From the NCBI GenBank assembly GCA_040757065.1, contig JBFLXR010000009.1, positions 1 through 64,000 of the forward strand: 64,000 bases of DNA. Reading direction: 5' to 3'. Under the pieces are notes generated by a model. The model was not told where the DNA came from. It saw only the letters and a list, made by a program, of their open reading frames with translations, and searched no databases. This document shows, piece after piece, positions 16,426 to 25,167 of this stretch. The translations under genes and the position numbers were made by a program. The DNA is from JBFLXR01 sp040757065 (GTDB lineage: Bacteria > Pseudomonadota > Gammaproteobacteria > Burkholderiales > Gallionellaceae). How positions within the stretch are numbered: position 1 is the stretch's first letter; each line of letters opens with the position of its first letter.

Positions 16426-17237
16426 TCGGGTTGTTTCGCGCGCTGCATCGTCTCCACCGCAAAGCACAAATCCTGCCACGCCTTGGCTTTATCTTGCGGG
16501 GTACGCAACAAATACGCCGGGTGATACGTCACAACCAAAGGAATGCCCTGATACTTGTGCAAAGCGCCACGTAAGGAACCCAGCGTAGCTTCGCGATTTA
16601 ACAAAGCCGTCGCCGCCGTTTTTCCCAGCGCCACGATCAGCTTCGGCCGAATCAAAGCGATTTGCCGCTGCAAATAAGGCAGACAGCGTTCGATCTCGCC
16701 CGGCTCGGGCGCACGATTATTCGGCGGACGGCATTTCACGATATTGCCGATATACACATCCTGCCCGCGCTTGAGTTGGATAGCCGCCAACATGTTATCC
16801 AACAGCTTACCCGCCTGCCCGACGAATGGCTCACCGCGCGCATCTTCATCCGCGCCCGGCCCCTCGCCGACGAACAACCAATCCGCCTGCTCATCGCCCA
16901 CGCCGAACACTGTTTGCGTGCATCCGGCGCGCAATTTGCAACCGGTACAGTCGCGCACGCGCGCCTTGAGTGCAGGCCAGTCCAGCTCCGCAATGGCAGC
17001 TTCACGCGCTGCCGCGGGCAATGACTCGGCTTCGACAATCACTATTTCCGGCTTGACCGGTTCAGACGCAATGGACTCCAGTCCCTCGCTTGCGGGAACT
17101 TCAGACACAGGTGCAGGTGCAGGTGCAGGTGCAGGTGCAGGTGCAGGTGCAGCATGTTCCTCCACTGCCGGTTGCGCACGCAAACGCCATTGCGGGTACA
17201 AATTCAACTCGCGCAAAACGGCTTCATCTCTGTTCAC
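16422..17237 (-). CDS. Type 4 uracil-DNA glycosylase, Fe-S cluster enzyme
   Basis: 271 aa. Residues 1-20 (DEAVLRELNLYPQWRLR) match the usual N-terminal tail of the betaproteobacterial form. Residues about 26-50 are an Ala-Pro repeat linker, and the catalytic family-4 UDG domain fills 85-265. Fe-S ligands are the CTGC pair and the Cys pair in KCRPPNNR...ERC. The active-site region is GEGPGADEDARGEPFVGQAG, with TYHPAYLLR near the C-terminus. It removes uracil from DNA. The GTG start overlaps the rimI stop (GTGA), the common RimI-UDG pair. Confidence 0.92.
   Translation of the reverse strand: MNRDEAVLRELNLYPQWRLRAQPAVEEHAAPAPAPAPAPAPAPVSEVPASEGLESIASEPVKPEIVIVEAESLPAAAREAAIAELDWPALKARVRDCTGCKLRAGCTQTVFGVGDEQADWLFVGEGPGADEDARGEPFVGQAGKLLDNMLAAIQLKRGQDVYIGNIVKCRPPNNRAPEPGEIERCLPYLQRQIALIRPKLIVALGKTAATALLNREATLGSLRGALHKYQGIPLVVTYHPAYLLRTPQDKAKAWQDLCFAVETMQRAKQPD
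17108..17149. repeat. Seven tandem copies of CAGGTG encoding an Ala-Pro linker
   Basis: Seven exact CAGGTG hexamers inside the uracil-DNA glycosylase gene. Read on the minus strand they give alternating Ala and Pro. The unit is a multiple of three, so copy-number change would vary linker length without shifting the frame. Confidence 0.95.
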
Positions 17238-17671
17238 AACCCATACTCCATAATGATGGCGTCTTCCCGTCCCGTTCCCGACGGGTAATAACCCTTGCGC
17301 CGTCCGATTTCGACAAAACCGTATTGGCGATATAACGCCAGTGCCGCTCGATTCGACGGACGCACCTCAAGCAACAGACGTTGCCAGCCCTGCGCGCGCG
17401 CCGATTGCATAGCGTCATCCAGCAGTGCGCGACCTATGCCCTTACGCTGGCACTCTGCCGCCACGCCGACAGTCAGCAGCTCGCCTTCGCCCACCCCGGG
17501 CAAGACGACAATATAGCCGCGCACCCGCTCGTTTTCTCTATCGATTCGACAGAAGTAACCGCTCGCTAACGCATCGTCAAAATTGCCGCGCGTCCACGGA
17601 TGCGCATGCACGGCTTGCTCGATGGCCTGCACTACCGCCACATCCTCCGGCGCCATATCGCAGATACTCAA
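17234..17671 (-). CDS. rimI: Ribosomal protein S18-alanine N-acetyltransferase family
   Basis: 145-aa GNAT protein with acetyl-CoA loop CQRKGIGRALLDDAM and the RimI-type LLEVRPSNRAALALYRQYGF plus IGRRKGYYP motifs. RimI acetylates the N-terminus of ribosomal protein S18. The likely start is TTG 17669-17671, overlapping the tsaB stop. The first ATG (17654-17656) would remove the beginning of the first beta strand. The tsaB-rimI-UDG order is widely conserved. Both ends are coupled to neighbours, so it is a middle gene of the ispD-ispF-tsaB-rimI-UDG unit. Confidence 0.9.
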   Translation of the reverse strand: MSICDMAPEDVAVVQAIEQAVHAHPWTRGNFDDALASGYFCRIDRENERVRGYIVVLPGVGEGELLTVGVAAECQRKGIGRALLDDAMQSARAQGWQRLLLEVRPSNRAALALYRQYGFVEIGRRKGYYPSGTGREDAIIMEYGL

Positions 17672-18342
17672 ACCCGCTCCGAGGTCTTCAACGCAACCTT
17701 ATCGCGCAGGTATAACGGCAAGGCCTGCGCAGCCGCAACCCCTGCCCCCGCCGCAAAAATCTGCTCGGCCAGCCTGGCAATCGCGGCTGCCTGCGGGATG
17801 GTCTGCGCATCCATGCCGCACAGCCGACCAGCATAGCGCGCTGCCAGCACCTCGCCATGTGCGGCAAAGCCGCTACCGCACCCGAACCAACCCTCGCCCG
17901 CCACATCCGGCGCCGCTTGCGGTTGACACAACGACGGTTCGCTAACCGTTTGCCACCCCCCCTGCTGCCGCACATACGCTGCGTGATAAATCTCGCCCAT
18001 GCGCGCATCCAGCGCAGCAATCACCCTGTCGTGTCCGCAGGCTTCCGCCAAAGCAAGCAGCGTCACGATGCCCGCTACCGGGATATCTGCCCCCAGAGCC
18101 AGCCCTTGCGCCGCGCCGCAGGCAATCCGCACGCCGGTAAACGAACCCGGACCCTTACCGAATGCCAGCCCGTCCATTTGCCGGAGTGTCAAACCGGCTT
18201 CCGCCAATATGGCATCCACCATTTCTATCAACACTTCCGAATGACGCTGCCCGACCAATTCGCAGCGGTGATGCAACACACCGTCCGCCAAAACGGCGAC
18301 GGAGCAATATTCGGTGGTCGTTTCCAGTGCAAGAATGCGCAC
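17668..18342 (-). CDS. tsaB: tRNA N6-threonylcarbamoyladenosine synthesis protein TsaB
   Basis: 224 aa from GTG 18340-18342 (VRILALETTTEYCSVAVLAD). It is an ASKHA-fold protein with the characteristic FGKGPGSFTGVRIACGAAQGLAL segment near 65-90. TsaB is the scaffold partner of TsaD in forming t6A37 of ANN-decoding tRNAs. It starts one base after the ispF stop. A longer frame to 18405 lies inside ispF and adds 21 residues unlike the family. The C-terminal half, as usual for TsaB, is less conserved. Confidence 0.93.
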   Translation of the reverse strand: MRILALETTTEYCSVAVLADGVLHHRCELVGQRHSEVLIEMVDAILAEAGLTLRQMDGLAFGKGPGSFTGVRIACGAAQGLALGADIPVAGIVTLLALAEACGHDRVIAALDARMGEIYHAAYVRQQGGWQTVSEPSLCQPQAAPDVAGEGWFGCGSGFAAHGEVLAARYAGRLCGMDAQTIPQAAAIARLAEQIFAAGAGVAAAQALPLYLRDKVALKTSERV

Positions 18343-18343
18343 G

Positions 18344-18814
18344 TTACACCAGCAACAAGGCAATGGCCTGCGCCGCGATTCCTTCGCTACGGCCGGCATA
18401 TCCAAGCTTTTCGGTCGTAGTTGCCTTCACATTCACCGCATTCAGCACCACCCCCAAATCGGCAGCAATATGCTCAACCATGCGCGGAATATGCGGGGCC
18501 ATCTTCGGCGCCTGCGCGATAATAGTTGCATCGACGTTGCCGATGCGAAAGCCGGCCGCATTCACCATCCGCACGGTTTCGCGCAGCAAAATCCGGCTGT
18601 CGATATTTTTGAATTTGGCATCGGTATCGGCAAAGTGGCGACCGATATCGCCCAGCGCAGCCGCGCCCAGCAAGGCATCGCAAATCGCATGCAGCAACAC
18701 ATCGGCATCGGAATGTCCGAGCAACCCCTTGTCATAAGGGATCTCCACTCCGCCGATAATCAGCTTGCGCCCTTCCACTAATTGATGCACATCGAAACCC
18801 TGCCCGACCCTCAT
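18344..18814 (-). CDS. ispF: 2-C-methyl-D-erythritol 2,4-cyclodiphosphate synthase
   Basis: 156 aa from ATG 18812-18814 (MRVGQGFDVHQLVEGRKLII), normal length. The metal site is DVH near residue 8-10 with LLGHSDADVLLHAICDALLG near 34-53, and the C-terminal VNVKATTTEKLG closes the nucleotide pocket. It makes MEcPP in the MEP isoprenoid pathway. It overlaps ispD (ATGA). ispE, the step between the two, is at 26256, so three of the pathway genes are in this window. Confidence 0.96.
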   Translation of the reverse strand: MRVGQGFDVHQLVEGRKLIIGGVEIPYDKGLLGHSDADVLLHAICDALLGAAALGDIGRHFADTDAKFKNIDSRILLRETVRMVNAAGFRIGNVDATIIAQAPKMAPHIPRMVEHIAADLGVVLNAVNVKATTTEKLGYAGRSEGIAAQAIALLLV

Positions 18815-19497
18815 GTCTGTTTTCCTTGCGTCAGCATCCATTCCGCCAGACGGATATCTTGCGGATAGGTCACTTTAAAGTTACTTGAATCACTCGTCAC
18901 CAGCTTAGGATGCAAGCCCATCGCTTCGATGGCCGAGGCCTCGTCGGTCACACTGGAAGTACGCCGCAGCGCCTCCACCAGCAAACCGGCACGGAACATC
19001 TGCGGTGTTTGCGCCTGCCAAAGGCCGTTACGGTCTTCGGTGTAAGCAATCCGCTGCTCGGCATTCGACCGCTTCAAGGTATCCGCTACCGGCTGCGCAA
19101 GAATCCCCCCGACGTCGTCGTCGCGTACCGTTTCCAGCAAATGCGTCAACTGTGCCTGCCGCAGACACGGCCTTGCCGCATCGTGTACCAGCACCCAGTC
19201 GTCCGTATCCACTTCCGCCGCAACCAAACCGTTCAGCACACTTTCCGCACGCGTCATACCGCCGCAATACAACGGCTGCAAGCGCTCACCGAATGCCGAC
19301 CAGTCGTAAGTGCGGAAATACGCATCGCCCGGTGCCAACACCACGAACACCGTCGCGATTTCCCGACAAGCGCACAACGCCGCCAGCGCATGGTAAATCA
19401 TCGGCTGTCCGGCAAGCGGTAAATATTGTTTGGGCAAGTCACTGCCCATCCGCGAACCCGATCCGGCCGCAGGAACAAGTGCATAAAAATTTGTCAT
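18811..19497 (-). CDS. ispD: 2-C-methyl-D-erythritol 4-phosphate cytidylyltransferase
   Basis: 228 aa with the nucleotidyltransferase signature ALVPAAGSGSRMGSDLPKQY at residues 6-25, VLVHDAARPC near 103-112 and NLWQAQTPQMF-like segment near 150. It makes CDP-methylerythritol from MEP and CTP. First gene of the minus-strand unit ending with the uracil-DNA glycosylase. The 84-base gap to mfd is divergent and carries the mfd -10 box. Confidence 0.96.
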   Translation of the reverse strand: MTNFYALVPAAGSGSRMGSDLPKQYLPLAGQPMIYHALAALCACREIATVFVVLAPGDAYFRTYDWSAFGERLQPLYCGGMTRAESVLNGLVAAEVDTDDWVLVHDAARPCLRQAQLTHLLETVRDDDVGGILAQPVADTLKRSNAEQRIAYTEDRNGLWQAQTPQMFRAGLLVEALRRTSSVTDEASAIEAMGLHPKLVTSDSSNFKVTYPQDIRLAEWMLTQGKQT

Positions 19498-19547
19498 GCG
19501 CGAATTGTAAAGGATGCGCGATGAAGGGCAAAGGACGCATTTGCCTT

Positions 19548-19553
19548 TATAAT
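19548..19553 (+). promoter_or_regulatory. -10 element upstream of mfd
   Basis: A perfect TATAAT preceded by TTTA, 29 bases before the ATG at 19582. The -35 region is poor. Because this box covers the ATG at 19552, translation of mfd probably begins at 19582. Confidence 0.5.
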
Positions 19554-19581
19554 GCGCGACTTTGAATTTCGTCGCACCGAC

Positions 19582-22500
19582 ATGCTGCTCGATTCGTCAC
19601 GCTCCGGACGCTACACCAACCTATACGGCTCCGCCGACGCCCTCGCACTGGCGCAGCAGGCTGCCGCCTGCAAGCCGCTGGTAGTCATTGCTTCAAGTGC
19701 GCAAGACGCCCAACGGCTGGCAGAAGAAATCCCCTTCTTCGCCCCCGAACTACAGGTGCATTTGCTACCGGATTGGGAAACGCTGCCCTATGACCACTTC
19801 TCGCCGCATCAGGACTTGGTGTCCGAACGGCTCGCTACTCTGCATCATGTACGCAGTCGATCTTGCGACGCATTGATCGTTCCGGTCACCACAGCCTTGT
19901 ATCCGCTGCCGCCGGTCGAACACCTGGCCGCTTATACATTTTTTCTGAAGCGCGGCGAAACCCTGAACATCGATCAGCTGCGCGAACAACTGGCTTTCGC
20001 CGGATACAGCCACGTACAGCAAGTACTCACTCCCGGTGAATTTTGCATACGCGGCGGATTGATCGATCTGTTTCCGATGGGTAGTCCGGTACCATACCGC
20101 ATCGACTTATTCGACGACGAAATCGAGTCGCTCGCCACTTTCGATGTCGATACCCAACGCACCATTTATCCGGTGCCGGAAATCCGTTTGCTGCCTGCAC
20201 GCGAATTCCCGCTCGACGATGCCGGGCAAGCACGCTTCCGCCAGAATTTCCGCGACCGCTTCGAAGGGGATCCTTCCAAGTCACGCATTTACAAAGACAT
20301 CAGCAAGGGCATCGCCCCTGCCGGTATCGAATACTATCTGCCGCTATTTTTCGAGCGTACCGCCACCCTGTTCGATTACCTGCCGCCAAGCGCCACACTG
20401 TGCCTGCATCGCAACGTTTCAACTGCAATCGACACTTTTACGCAAGACGCCCAATCGCGCTACAAATTACTGCGCGGCGATCCCCAGCGCCCGCTGCTAG
20501 AGCCGCACGAACTATTCCTAACCGCCGAACAGTTCTTTATCGCCAGCAAGCCGTTTGCTCGGTTCGACATCGTTACCAACGGCACCGATGGTCAATCACT
20601 CACCTCCTGCGCTACCGCAACCGTGCCGGATGTCGCCGTCAATCGCCGTGACGAAGTACCGACCCGCGCCCTGCAGCAATTCATCCAAAGTTATGCAGGC
20701 CGCGTACTGCTGCTGGCCGACAGCCTCGGTCGCCGGGAAGTGATGCTGGAATATTTGCACAACTACGATCTCAGCCCGACACCCTGCGACAGCTACACGC
20801 AATTCCAGCAATCTAGCGATCGGTTCATGCTGGCGGTCAGCCCGTTGTATTCCGGCTTCCAGTTGGAAGGCGAGCGAATCGTCATCCTGACCGAAACCGA
20901 GCTCTATGCCTCCCAGCCCCGCAACCGCGTAGCACGTGCTGCCCGCAAGAGCAACATCGAAGGCATGCTGCGCGATCTTTCCGAACTCAAGCCCGGCGAT
21001 GCCGTAGTGCATGAGCAACACGGCATAGCGCGTTATCAAGGGTTGATCAATCTCGATCTGGGCGAGGGTGAAAACGAATTCCTGCTGCTGGAATATGCCG
21101 GCGGTGACAAGCTGTATGTACCCGTCTCGCAACTGCACGTCATCAGCCGCTACAGCGGCGGTGCATCCGAAGATGCGCCGCTACACAAACTGGGCAGCGG
21201 TCACTGGGACAAAGCGAAGCGCCGCGCCATGCAGCAAGTGCGCGACACCGCCGCCGAGCTGTTGAATCTGTATGCACAGCGCGCCACGCGCAAAGGGCAC
21301 GCCTTTAAGCTGTCGCCTCACGACTATGAGGCATTTGCCGCCGGATTCGGCTTCGAGGAAACCCCCGATCAGGCTGTGGCCATTGAAGCGGTTGTTGCCG
21401 ATCTGCAAAGCGGCAAACCGATGGATCGGTTGATTTGCGGCGATGTTGGCTTCGGCAAGACCGAAGTCGCGCTGCGTGCCGCCTTCGTCGCCGCGATGGA
21501 AGGCAAACAAGTTGCCGTGCTGGCACCGACCACCCTGCTGGTTGAACAACATTTCCAGAATTTCTCCAACCGCTTTGCCGATTGGCCGGTACGCATTGCC
21601 GAACTCTCGCGCTTCCGCTCCGCCAAAGAGCAAAATCAGGCGTTGCAGGACATGGCGGAAGGCAAACTGGACATCATCATCGGCACCCATAAGCTGATCC
21701 AGAAAGGCGTGAAGTTTCACAACCTCGGCTTGGTAATCATCGACGAAGAACACCGCTTCGGAGTACAGCAAAAAGAGCGGCTGAAGTCGCTGCGTGCCGA
21801 AGTGGACGTATTAACGCTAACCGCCACGCCGATTCCACGTACGTTGGCCATGTCACTGGAAGGGCTGCGCGATTTCTCGGTGATTGCTACCGCCCCGCAG
21901 CGACGGCTGTCGATCAAAACCTTCGTCAGCGGGTACAGTCAGGGCGTCATTCGCGAAGCTGTGCTGCGCGAACTGAAGCGCGGTGGTCAAGTGTATTTCC
22001 TGCATAACGAGGTCGATACTATCGCCAACATGGCGGAAAAACTCACCGCGTTACTGCCGGAAGCACGCATACGCGTTGCGCACGGCCAAATGGGCGAACG
22101 CGAGCTGGAGGCCGTGATGCGCGACTTCACGCATCAGCGCTTCAATGTACTACTGTGCACCACCATTATCGAAACCGGCATCGACGTACCGACTGCCAAC
22201 ACCATCATCATGAATCGCGCCGACCGCTTCGGACTGGCGCAGTTGCACCAGTTACGCGGTCGCGTCGGGCGCTCGCATCATCAAGCCTATGCCTACTTGC
22301 TGGTGGACAGCCTGGAAGGCCTCACCGCTCAAGCCAAGAAGAGATTGGAAGCCATTCAGGCGATGGAGCAGCTGGGCAGCGGTTTCTATTTGTCGATGCA
22401 CGATCTGGAGATTCGCGGTGCTGGCGAGGTGCTCGGCGAATCGCAAAGCGGCGAAATGCAGGAAATCGGCTTTTCGTTGTACACCGACATGCTGAACGCC

Positions 22501-22989
22501 GCCATTTCCTCGCTGCGGCAAGGCCGCGAGCCGGATATGGCGCATCCGCTCGGCGTCACGACCGAAATCAACCTACACACTCCTGCCCTGTTGCCGAACG
22601 ATTATTGCGGGGACATCCACCAGCGTTTGGTGCTATACAAACGTCTGGCGAACTGCGCCACGCTGGAAGAACTAGACGAGATGCATCAGGAACTGATCGA
22701 CCGCTTCGGCCTGTTACCGCCCGCCGGACATGCTTTGCTCGACAGCCACCGGCTGCGCATTCTGGCGAAGCCGCTCGGCATCGCCAAATTAGACGCCTCC
22801 GGCGAAGCCATCCAGGTGCAATTCGTTCCTAACCCGCCGATCGACCCGATGCGTATCATCAAACTGATCCAGACTAAGCGGCATTACAAAATGAACGGGC
22901 CGGATAAGCTGCGAATTGAATTAAAATACAGCGATCTCGCGCAACGTGTGCTCGCGATTAAAAACTTTTTCACCGAACTGACCGCATGA
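19582..22989 (+). CDS. mfd: Transcription-repair coupling factor
   Basis: 1135 aa from ATG 19582. The UvrB-like N-terminal module begins LYGSADALALAQQAA. The RNA-polymerase interaction domain is marked by ELKPGDAVVHEQHGIARYQG. The RecG-like translocase has Walker A GDVGFGKTE, the DEEH box IIDEEHRFGV, TATPIPRT and the TRG-like GRVGRSHHQAYAYLL, and the C-terminal TRCF domain includes LLPNDYCGDIHQRLVLYKRL. It displaces stalled polymerase and recruits UvrA. An ATG at 19552 is less likely because a TATAAT lies over it. It overlaps serB (ATGA). Confidence 0.96.
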   Translation: MLLDSSRSGRYTNLYGSADALALAQQAAACKPLVVIASSAQDAQRLAEEIPFFAPELQVHLLPDWETLPYDHFSPHQDLVSERLATLHHVRSRSCDALIVPVTTALYPLPPVEHLAAYTFFLKRGETLNIDQLREQLAFAGYSHVQQVLTPGEFCIRGGLIDLFPMGSPVPYRIDLFDDEIESLATFDVDTQRTIYPVPEIRLLPAREFPLDDAGQARFRQNFRDRFEGDPSKSRIYKDISKGIAPAGIEYYLPLFFERTATLFDYLPPSATLCLHRNVSTAIDTFTQDAQSRYKLLRGDPQRPLLEPHELFLTAEQFFIASKPFARFDIVTNGTDGQSLTSCATATVPDVAVNRRDEVPTRALQQFIQSYAGRVLLLADSLGRREVMLEYLHNYDLSPTPCDSYTQFQQSSDRFMLAVSPLYSGFQLEGERIVILTETELYASQPRNRVARAARKSNIEGMLRDLSELKPGDAVVHEQHGIARYQGLINLDLGEGENEFLLLEYAGGDKLYVPVSQLHVISRYSGGASEDAPLHKLGSGHWDKAKRRAMQQVRDTAAELLNLYAQRATRKGHAFKLSPHDYEAFAAGFGFEETPDQAVAIEAVVADLQSGKPMDRLICGDVGFGKTEVALRAAFVAAMEGKQVAVLAPTTLLVEQHFQNFSNRFADWPVRIAELSRFRSAKEQNQALQDMAEGKLDIIIGTHKLIQKGVKFHNLGLVIIDEEHRFGVQQKERLKSLRAEVDVLTLTATPIPRTLAMSLEGLRDFSVIATAPQRRLSIKTFVSGYSQGVIREAVLRELKRGGQVYFLHNEVDTIANMAEKLTALLPEARIRVAHGQMGERELEAVMRDFTHQRFNVLLCTTIIETGIDVPTANTIIMNRADRFGLAQLHQLRGRVGRSHHQAYAYLLVDSLEGLTAQAKKRLEAIQAMEQLGSGFYLSMHDLEIRGAGEVLGESQSGEMQEIGFSLYTDMLNAAISSLRQGREPDMAHPLGVTTEINLHTPALLPNDYCGDIHQRLVLYKRLANCATLEELDEMHQELIDRFGLLPPAGHALLDSHRLRILAKPLGIAKLDASGEAIQVQFVPNPPIDPMRIIKLIQTKRHYKMNGPDKLRIELKYSDLAQRVLAIKNFFTELTA

Positions 22990-23822
22990 ACCTGATTATT
23001 CAAGCCCTGCACGACATTCCCGCCGCGCAACTGCAACATCTGGCGAGCCTCACCCGCGCCTCGCGCCTCGAACAAATTGGCGAACACGTCTACCGCCTGC
23101 GCGATGCGCAACCGCACGACGGCATCACCGCCTACTGCTGGGAGCATCAGCTCGACTACGGCTATGTCGCCGCCGACCGCCATTTAGGGGATTTCGGCCT
23201 GCTAGTGATGGACATGGATTCCACACTGATTTCAATCGAGTGCATCGACGAAATCGCCGATATGCATCACCTGAAACCTCAGGTCGCCGCCATCACCGAA
23301 GCCGCCATGCGCGGCGAAATCGACTTTGCGGAAAGCCTGCGTCGCCGCGTCGCGCTGCTGGAAGGTTTAGAAGAAAGCGCACTGGAACGCGTCTATACTG
23401 AACGCCTGCAACTGAATCCCGGTGCGGAGACCATGCTTGCCAGACTGAAGGAACACGGCATCAAAACCCTGTTGGTTTCCGGCGGCTTTATATTTTTCAC
23501 CGAACGCCTGAAGACGCGCCTCGGTCTCGATTTCGCCCATGCCAACACACTGGAAATCACCAACGGCAAACTGACTGGCAAGGTCGTCGGCAACATCCTC
23601 GATGCGCAAGGCAAGGCCGACTGGCTGCATCGCATTCGCGAAGAACTAGAACTGCAACCGCAGCAAGTTATCGCCATGGGCGATGGCGCGAACGATCTGA
23701 AAATGATGGCGCAAGCAGGCGTCAGCATTGCCTACCACGCCAAACCTGTCGTGCGCGCCCAAGCAAGCTATGCACTGAATTTCGTCGGGCTTGATGGCCT
23801 GACCAACCTGTTTACCGCTTAA
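22986..23822 (+). CDS. serB: Phosphoserine phosphatase
   Basis: 278 aa HAD-superfamily enzyme for the last step of serine synthesis. Motif I is MDMDSTLISIECIDEIAD (nucleophile Asp near residue 77), motif II LLVSGGFIFF, and motif III is the Lys and GDGANDLKMMAQAGVSIAYHAKP. The N-terminal 65 residues are a small regulatory domain. It overlaps mfd by ATGA, an arrangement that probably gives read-through transcription. It faces pth, with a hairpin in the junction. Confidence 0.95.
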   Translation: MNLIIQALHDIPAAQLQHLASLTRASRLEQIGEHVYRLRDAQPHDGITAYCWEHQLDYGYVAADRHLGDFGLLVMDMDSTLISIECIDEIADMHHLKPQVAAITEAAMRGEIDFAESLRRRVALLEGLEESALERVYTERLQLNPGAETMLARLKEHGIKTLLVSGGFIFFTERLKTRLGLDFAHANTLEITNGKLTGKVVGNILDAQGKADWLHRIREELELQPQQVIAMGDGANDLKMMAQAGVSIAYHAKPVVRAQASYALNFVGLDGLTNLFTA

Positions 23823-23834
23823 GCGCCCACCCTG

Positions 23835-23860
23835 ACTGCACACCTTACTGGGTGTGCAGT
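23835..23860. terminator. Hairpin between convergent serB and pth
   Basis: ACTGCACACC at 23835-23844 pairs perfectly with GGTGTGCAGT at 23851-23860. The right arm lies inside the last codons of pth (Leu-His-Thr-Gln). There is no long U-tract. It is a plausible bidirectional terminator for the two convergent genes. Confidence 0.5.
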
Positions 23861-24420
23861 TTCAACATGGCGGCTTCTTGCTTGCCCTCGATGATTTGCG
23901 GCAGTACTGTCAATGCCCGCCAAGTCGCCGCTTCGATCTGCTCTGCCTCCTCCCGGCGAGGCGCATTCAAAACGAAATTGACCACTTCGTTACGCTCGCC
24001 CGGATGTCCGATTCCGATTCGTAAACGCCAGAAATCGCGCGTCCCGAGATGGGCGATAATATCTTTCAGCCCGTTGTGTCCGCCGTGCCCACCGCCCAGC
24101 TTCAGCTTAGCGCTGCCGGGAGGCAAATCCAATTCGTCATGCACGACCAAAATCTGATCCGGCGTAATTTTGTAAAACTGGGCCAGCGCACCGACTGCCT
24201 GCCCGCTGCGGTTCATGAATGTCTGCGGCTTCAGAAAATAGACTTCGCGCCCCTGTAAATTGCCGCGGGCCACCTGACCGTGAAACTTGGTTTCCGCCTT
24301 GAAATGAAAAGGATGGGAACGCGCCAGCTCATCGAGTAGCCAGAACCCGGCATTGTGACGGGTCGCTTCGTATTCGCGCCCCGGATTACCGAGACCGACA
24401 ATCAAACGAATTTCGCTCAT
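23845..24420 (-). CDS. pth: Peptidyl-tRNA hydrolase
   Basis: 191 aa, normal length. It has the catalytic N-terminal RLIVGLGNPGREYEATRHNAGF (Asn and His of the active site), KPQTFMNRSGQAV near 65, VVHDELDLPPGSAKLKLGGGHGGHNGLKDI near 92-121 with the catalytic Asp, and FWRLRIGIGHPG. It recycles peptidyl-tRNA dropped from ribosomes. It lies downstream of rplY, separated by a terminator, in the conserved prs-rplY-pth order. Confidence 0.97.
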   Translation of the reverse strand: MSEIRLIVGLGNPGREYEATRHNAGFWLLDELARSHPFHFKAETKFHGQVARGNLQGREVYFLKPQTFMNRSGQAVGALAQFYKITPDQILVVHDELDLPPGSAKLKLGGGHGGHNGLKDIIAHLGTRDFWRLRIGIGHPGERNEVVNFVLNAPRREEAEQIEAATWRALTVLPQIIEGKQEAAMLKLHTQ

Positions 24421-24437
24421 TGCATTACTCCAGACGT

Positions 24438-24476
24438 AAAAAAACCCGCCATGGCGTCAGCACATGACGGGTTTTT
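24438..24476. terminator. Bidirectional terminator between rplY and pth
   Basis: An A7 run and AACCCG arm (24438-24448) pair with CGGGTTTTT (24468-24476), continued by CATG/CATG, giving a long stem with one mismatch. On the minus strand it ends in a U-tract just after the rplY stop. Some read-through into pth is expected. Confidence 0.75.
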
Positions 24477-24489
24477 CGACCGATACCGA

Positions 24490-25086
24490 TTAAGCTTCGG
24501 TAGTCGCTGCAGCTTCCACTGCACCGCGCGGCACCTGAATAGTTGCCACTGCGTCGCTAGCATGGTGGTGCGTTGCCACTTCCACGCCTGCGGGCAGCTT
24601 CACGTTCGACACATGGATGGAGTGACCCAGTTCCAAACCGCCCAGATCCACTTCAATGAATTCCGGCAGTGCGTTCGGCAGGCACACCACGTCCAGCTCG
24701 TTCAACACGTGGCTGATCTTACCGCCGCCCAGCTTCACGCCCGGTGCAGCGTCCGCATTCACGAAATGCAGCGGCACTTTCACGTGCATCTTCTTGTTCG
24801 CGTCAATGCGCTGGAAGTCGATGTGCAGCACTTGCTGACGGAAAGGATGCATTTGGAAATCGCGCAGCACGACGGATTCCTTCTTACCGTCCACATCCAG
24901 CGACAACACGGAAGCGTGGAATGCTTCGTTGCGCAGGCTATGGTACAAGTTGTTATGATCCAGTTCGATCAGGCTCACTTCGCCCGTGCCGTATACGATG
25001 CCAGGAACGCGGCCAGCTTTGCGCAGACGGCGGCTCGCACCCGTACCTTGCGCACTGCGGGATGTTGCGGTTATTTCAATTGCCAT
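24490..25086 (-). CDS. rplY: 50S ribosomal protein L25 / Ctc-type
   Basis: 198 aa, the long two-domain form. Residues 1-90 are the 5S-rRNA-binding L25 domain (GTGASRRLRKAGRVPGIVYG and YHSLRNEAFHASVLSL). Residues 95-190 are the TL5/Ctc C-terminal beta domain (MHVKVPLHFVNADAAPGVKLGG, ECDVVCLPNALPEFIEVDL-like). The tail is Ala/Glu-rich. It follows prs after 81 bases containing a strong hairpin close to the ribosome site, so translation or transcription of rplY may be controlled separately from prs. Confidence 0.96.
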   Translation of the reverse strand: MAIEITATSRSAQGTGASRRLRKAGRVPGIVYGTGEVSLIELDHNNLYHSLRNEAFHASVLSLDVDGKKESVVLRDFQMHPFRQQVLHIDFQRIDANKKMHVKVPLHFVNADAAPGVKLGGGKISHVLNELDVVCLPNALPEFIEVDLGGLELGHSIHVSNVKLPAGVEVATHHHASDAVATIQVPRGAVEAAATTEA

Positions 25087-25105
25087 TTTACTTCTCCAAG
25101 TAATC

Positions 25106-25131
25106 GGGTTTTTCCGCGACCAGAAAAACCC
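25106..25131 (-). promoter_or_regulatory. Leader hairpin upstream of rplY
   Basis: A perfect 9-bp stem (GGGTTTTTC / GAAAAACCC, loop of 8) ends about 14 bases before the Shine-Dalgarno GGAG of rplY. The left arm carries U5, but the sequence after the stem has no U-tract. It may be a translational control element or an mRNA processing site. Confidence 0.4.
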
Positions 25132-25167
25132 AGTTTCACATCCGCCCCCATGGCGGACGTTTTAAAT

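Noticed and set aside
17090..17160. Tandem repeats considered as a CRISPR array
   Set aside because: Units are 6 bases, contiguous, without spacers, and inside a coding sequence. No CRISPR array was seen anywhere in the window.
19552..19581. Earlier ATG as start of mfd
   Set aside because: A perfect TATAAT at 19548-19553 covers it, and the extra ten residues are not family-like.
23820..23870. Regulatory RNA at the serB-pth junction
   Set aside because: The palindrome is explained by a shared terminator whose right arm also encodes the end of pth; there is no promoter signal.
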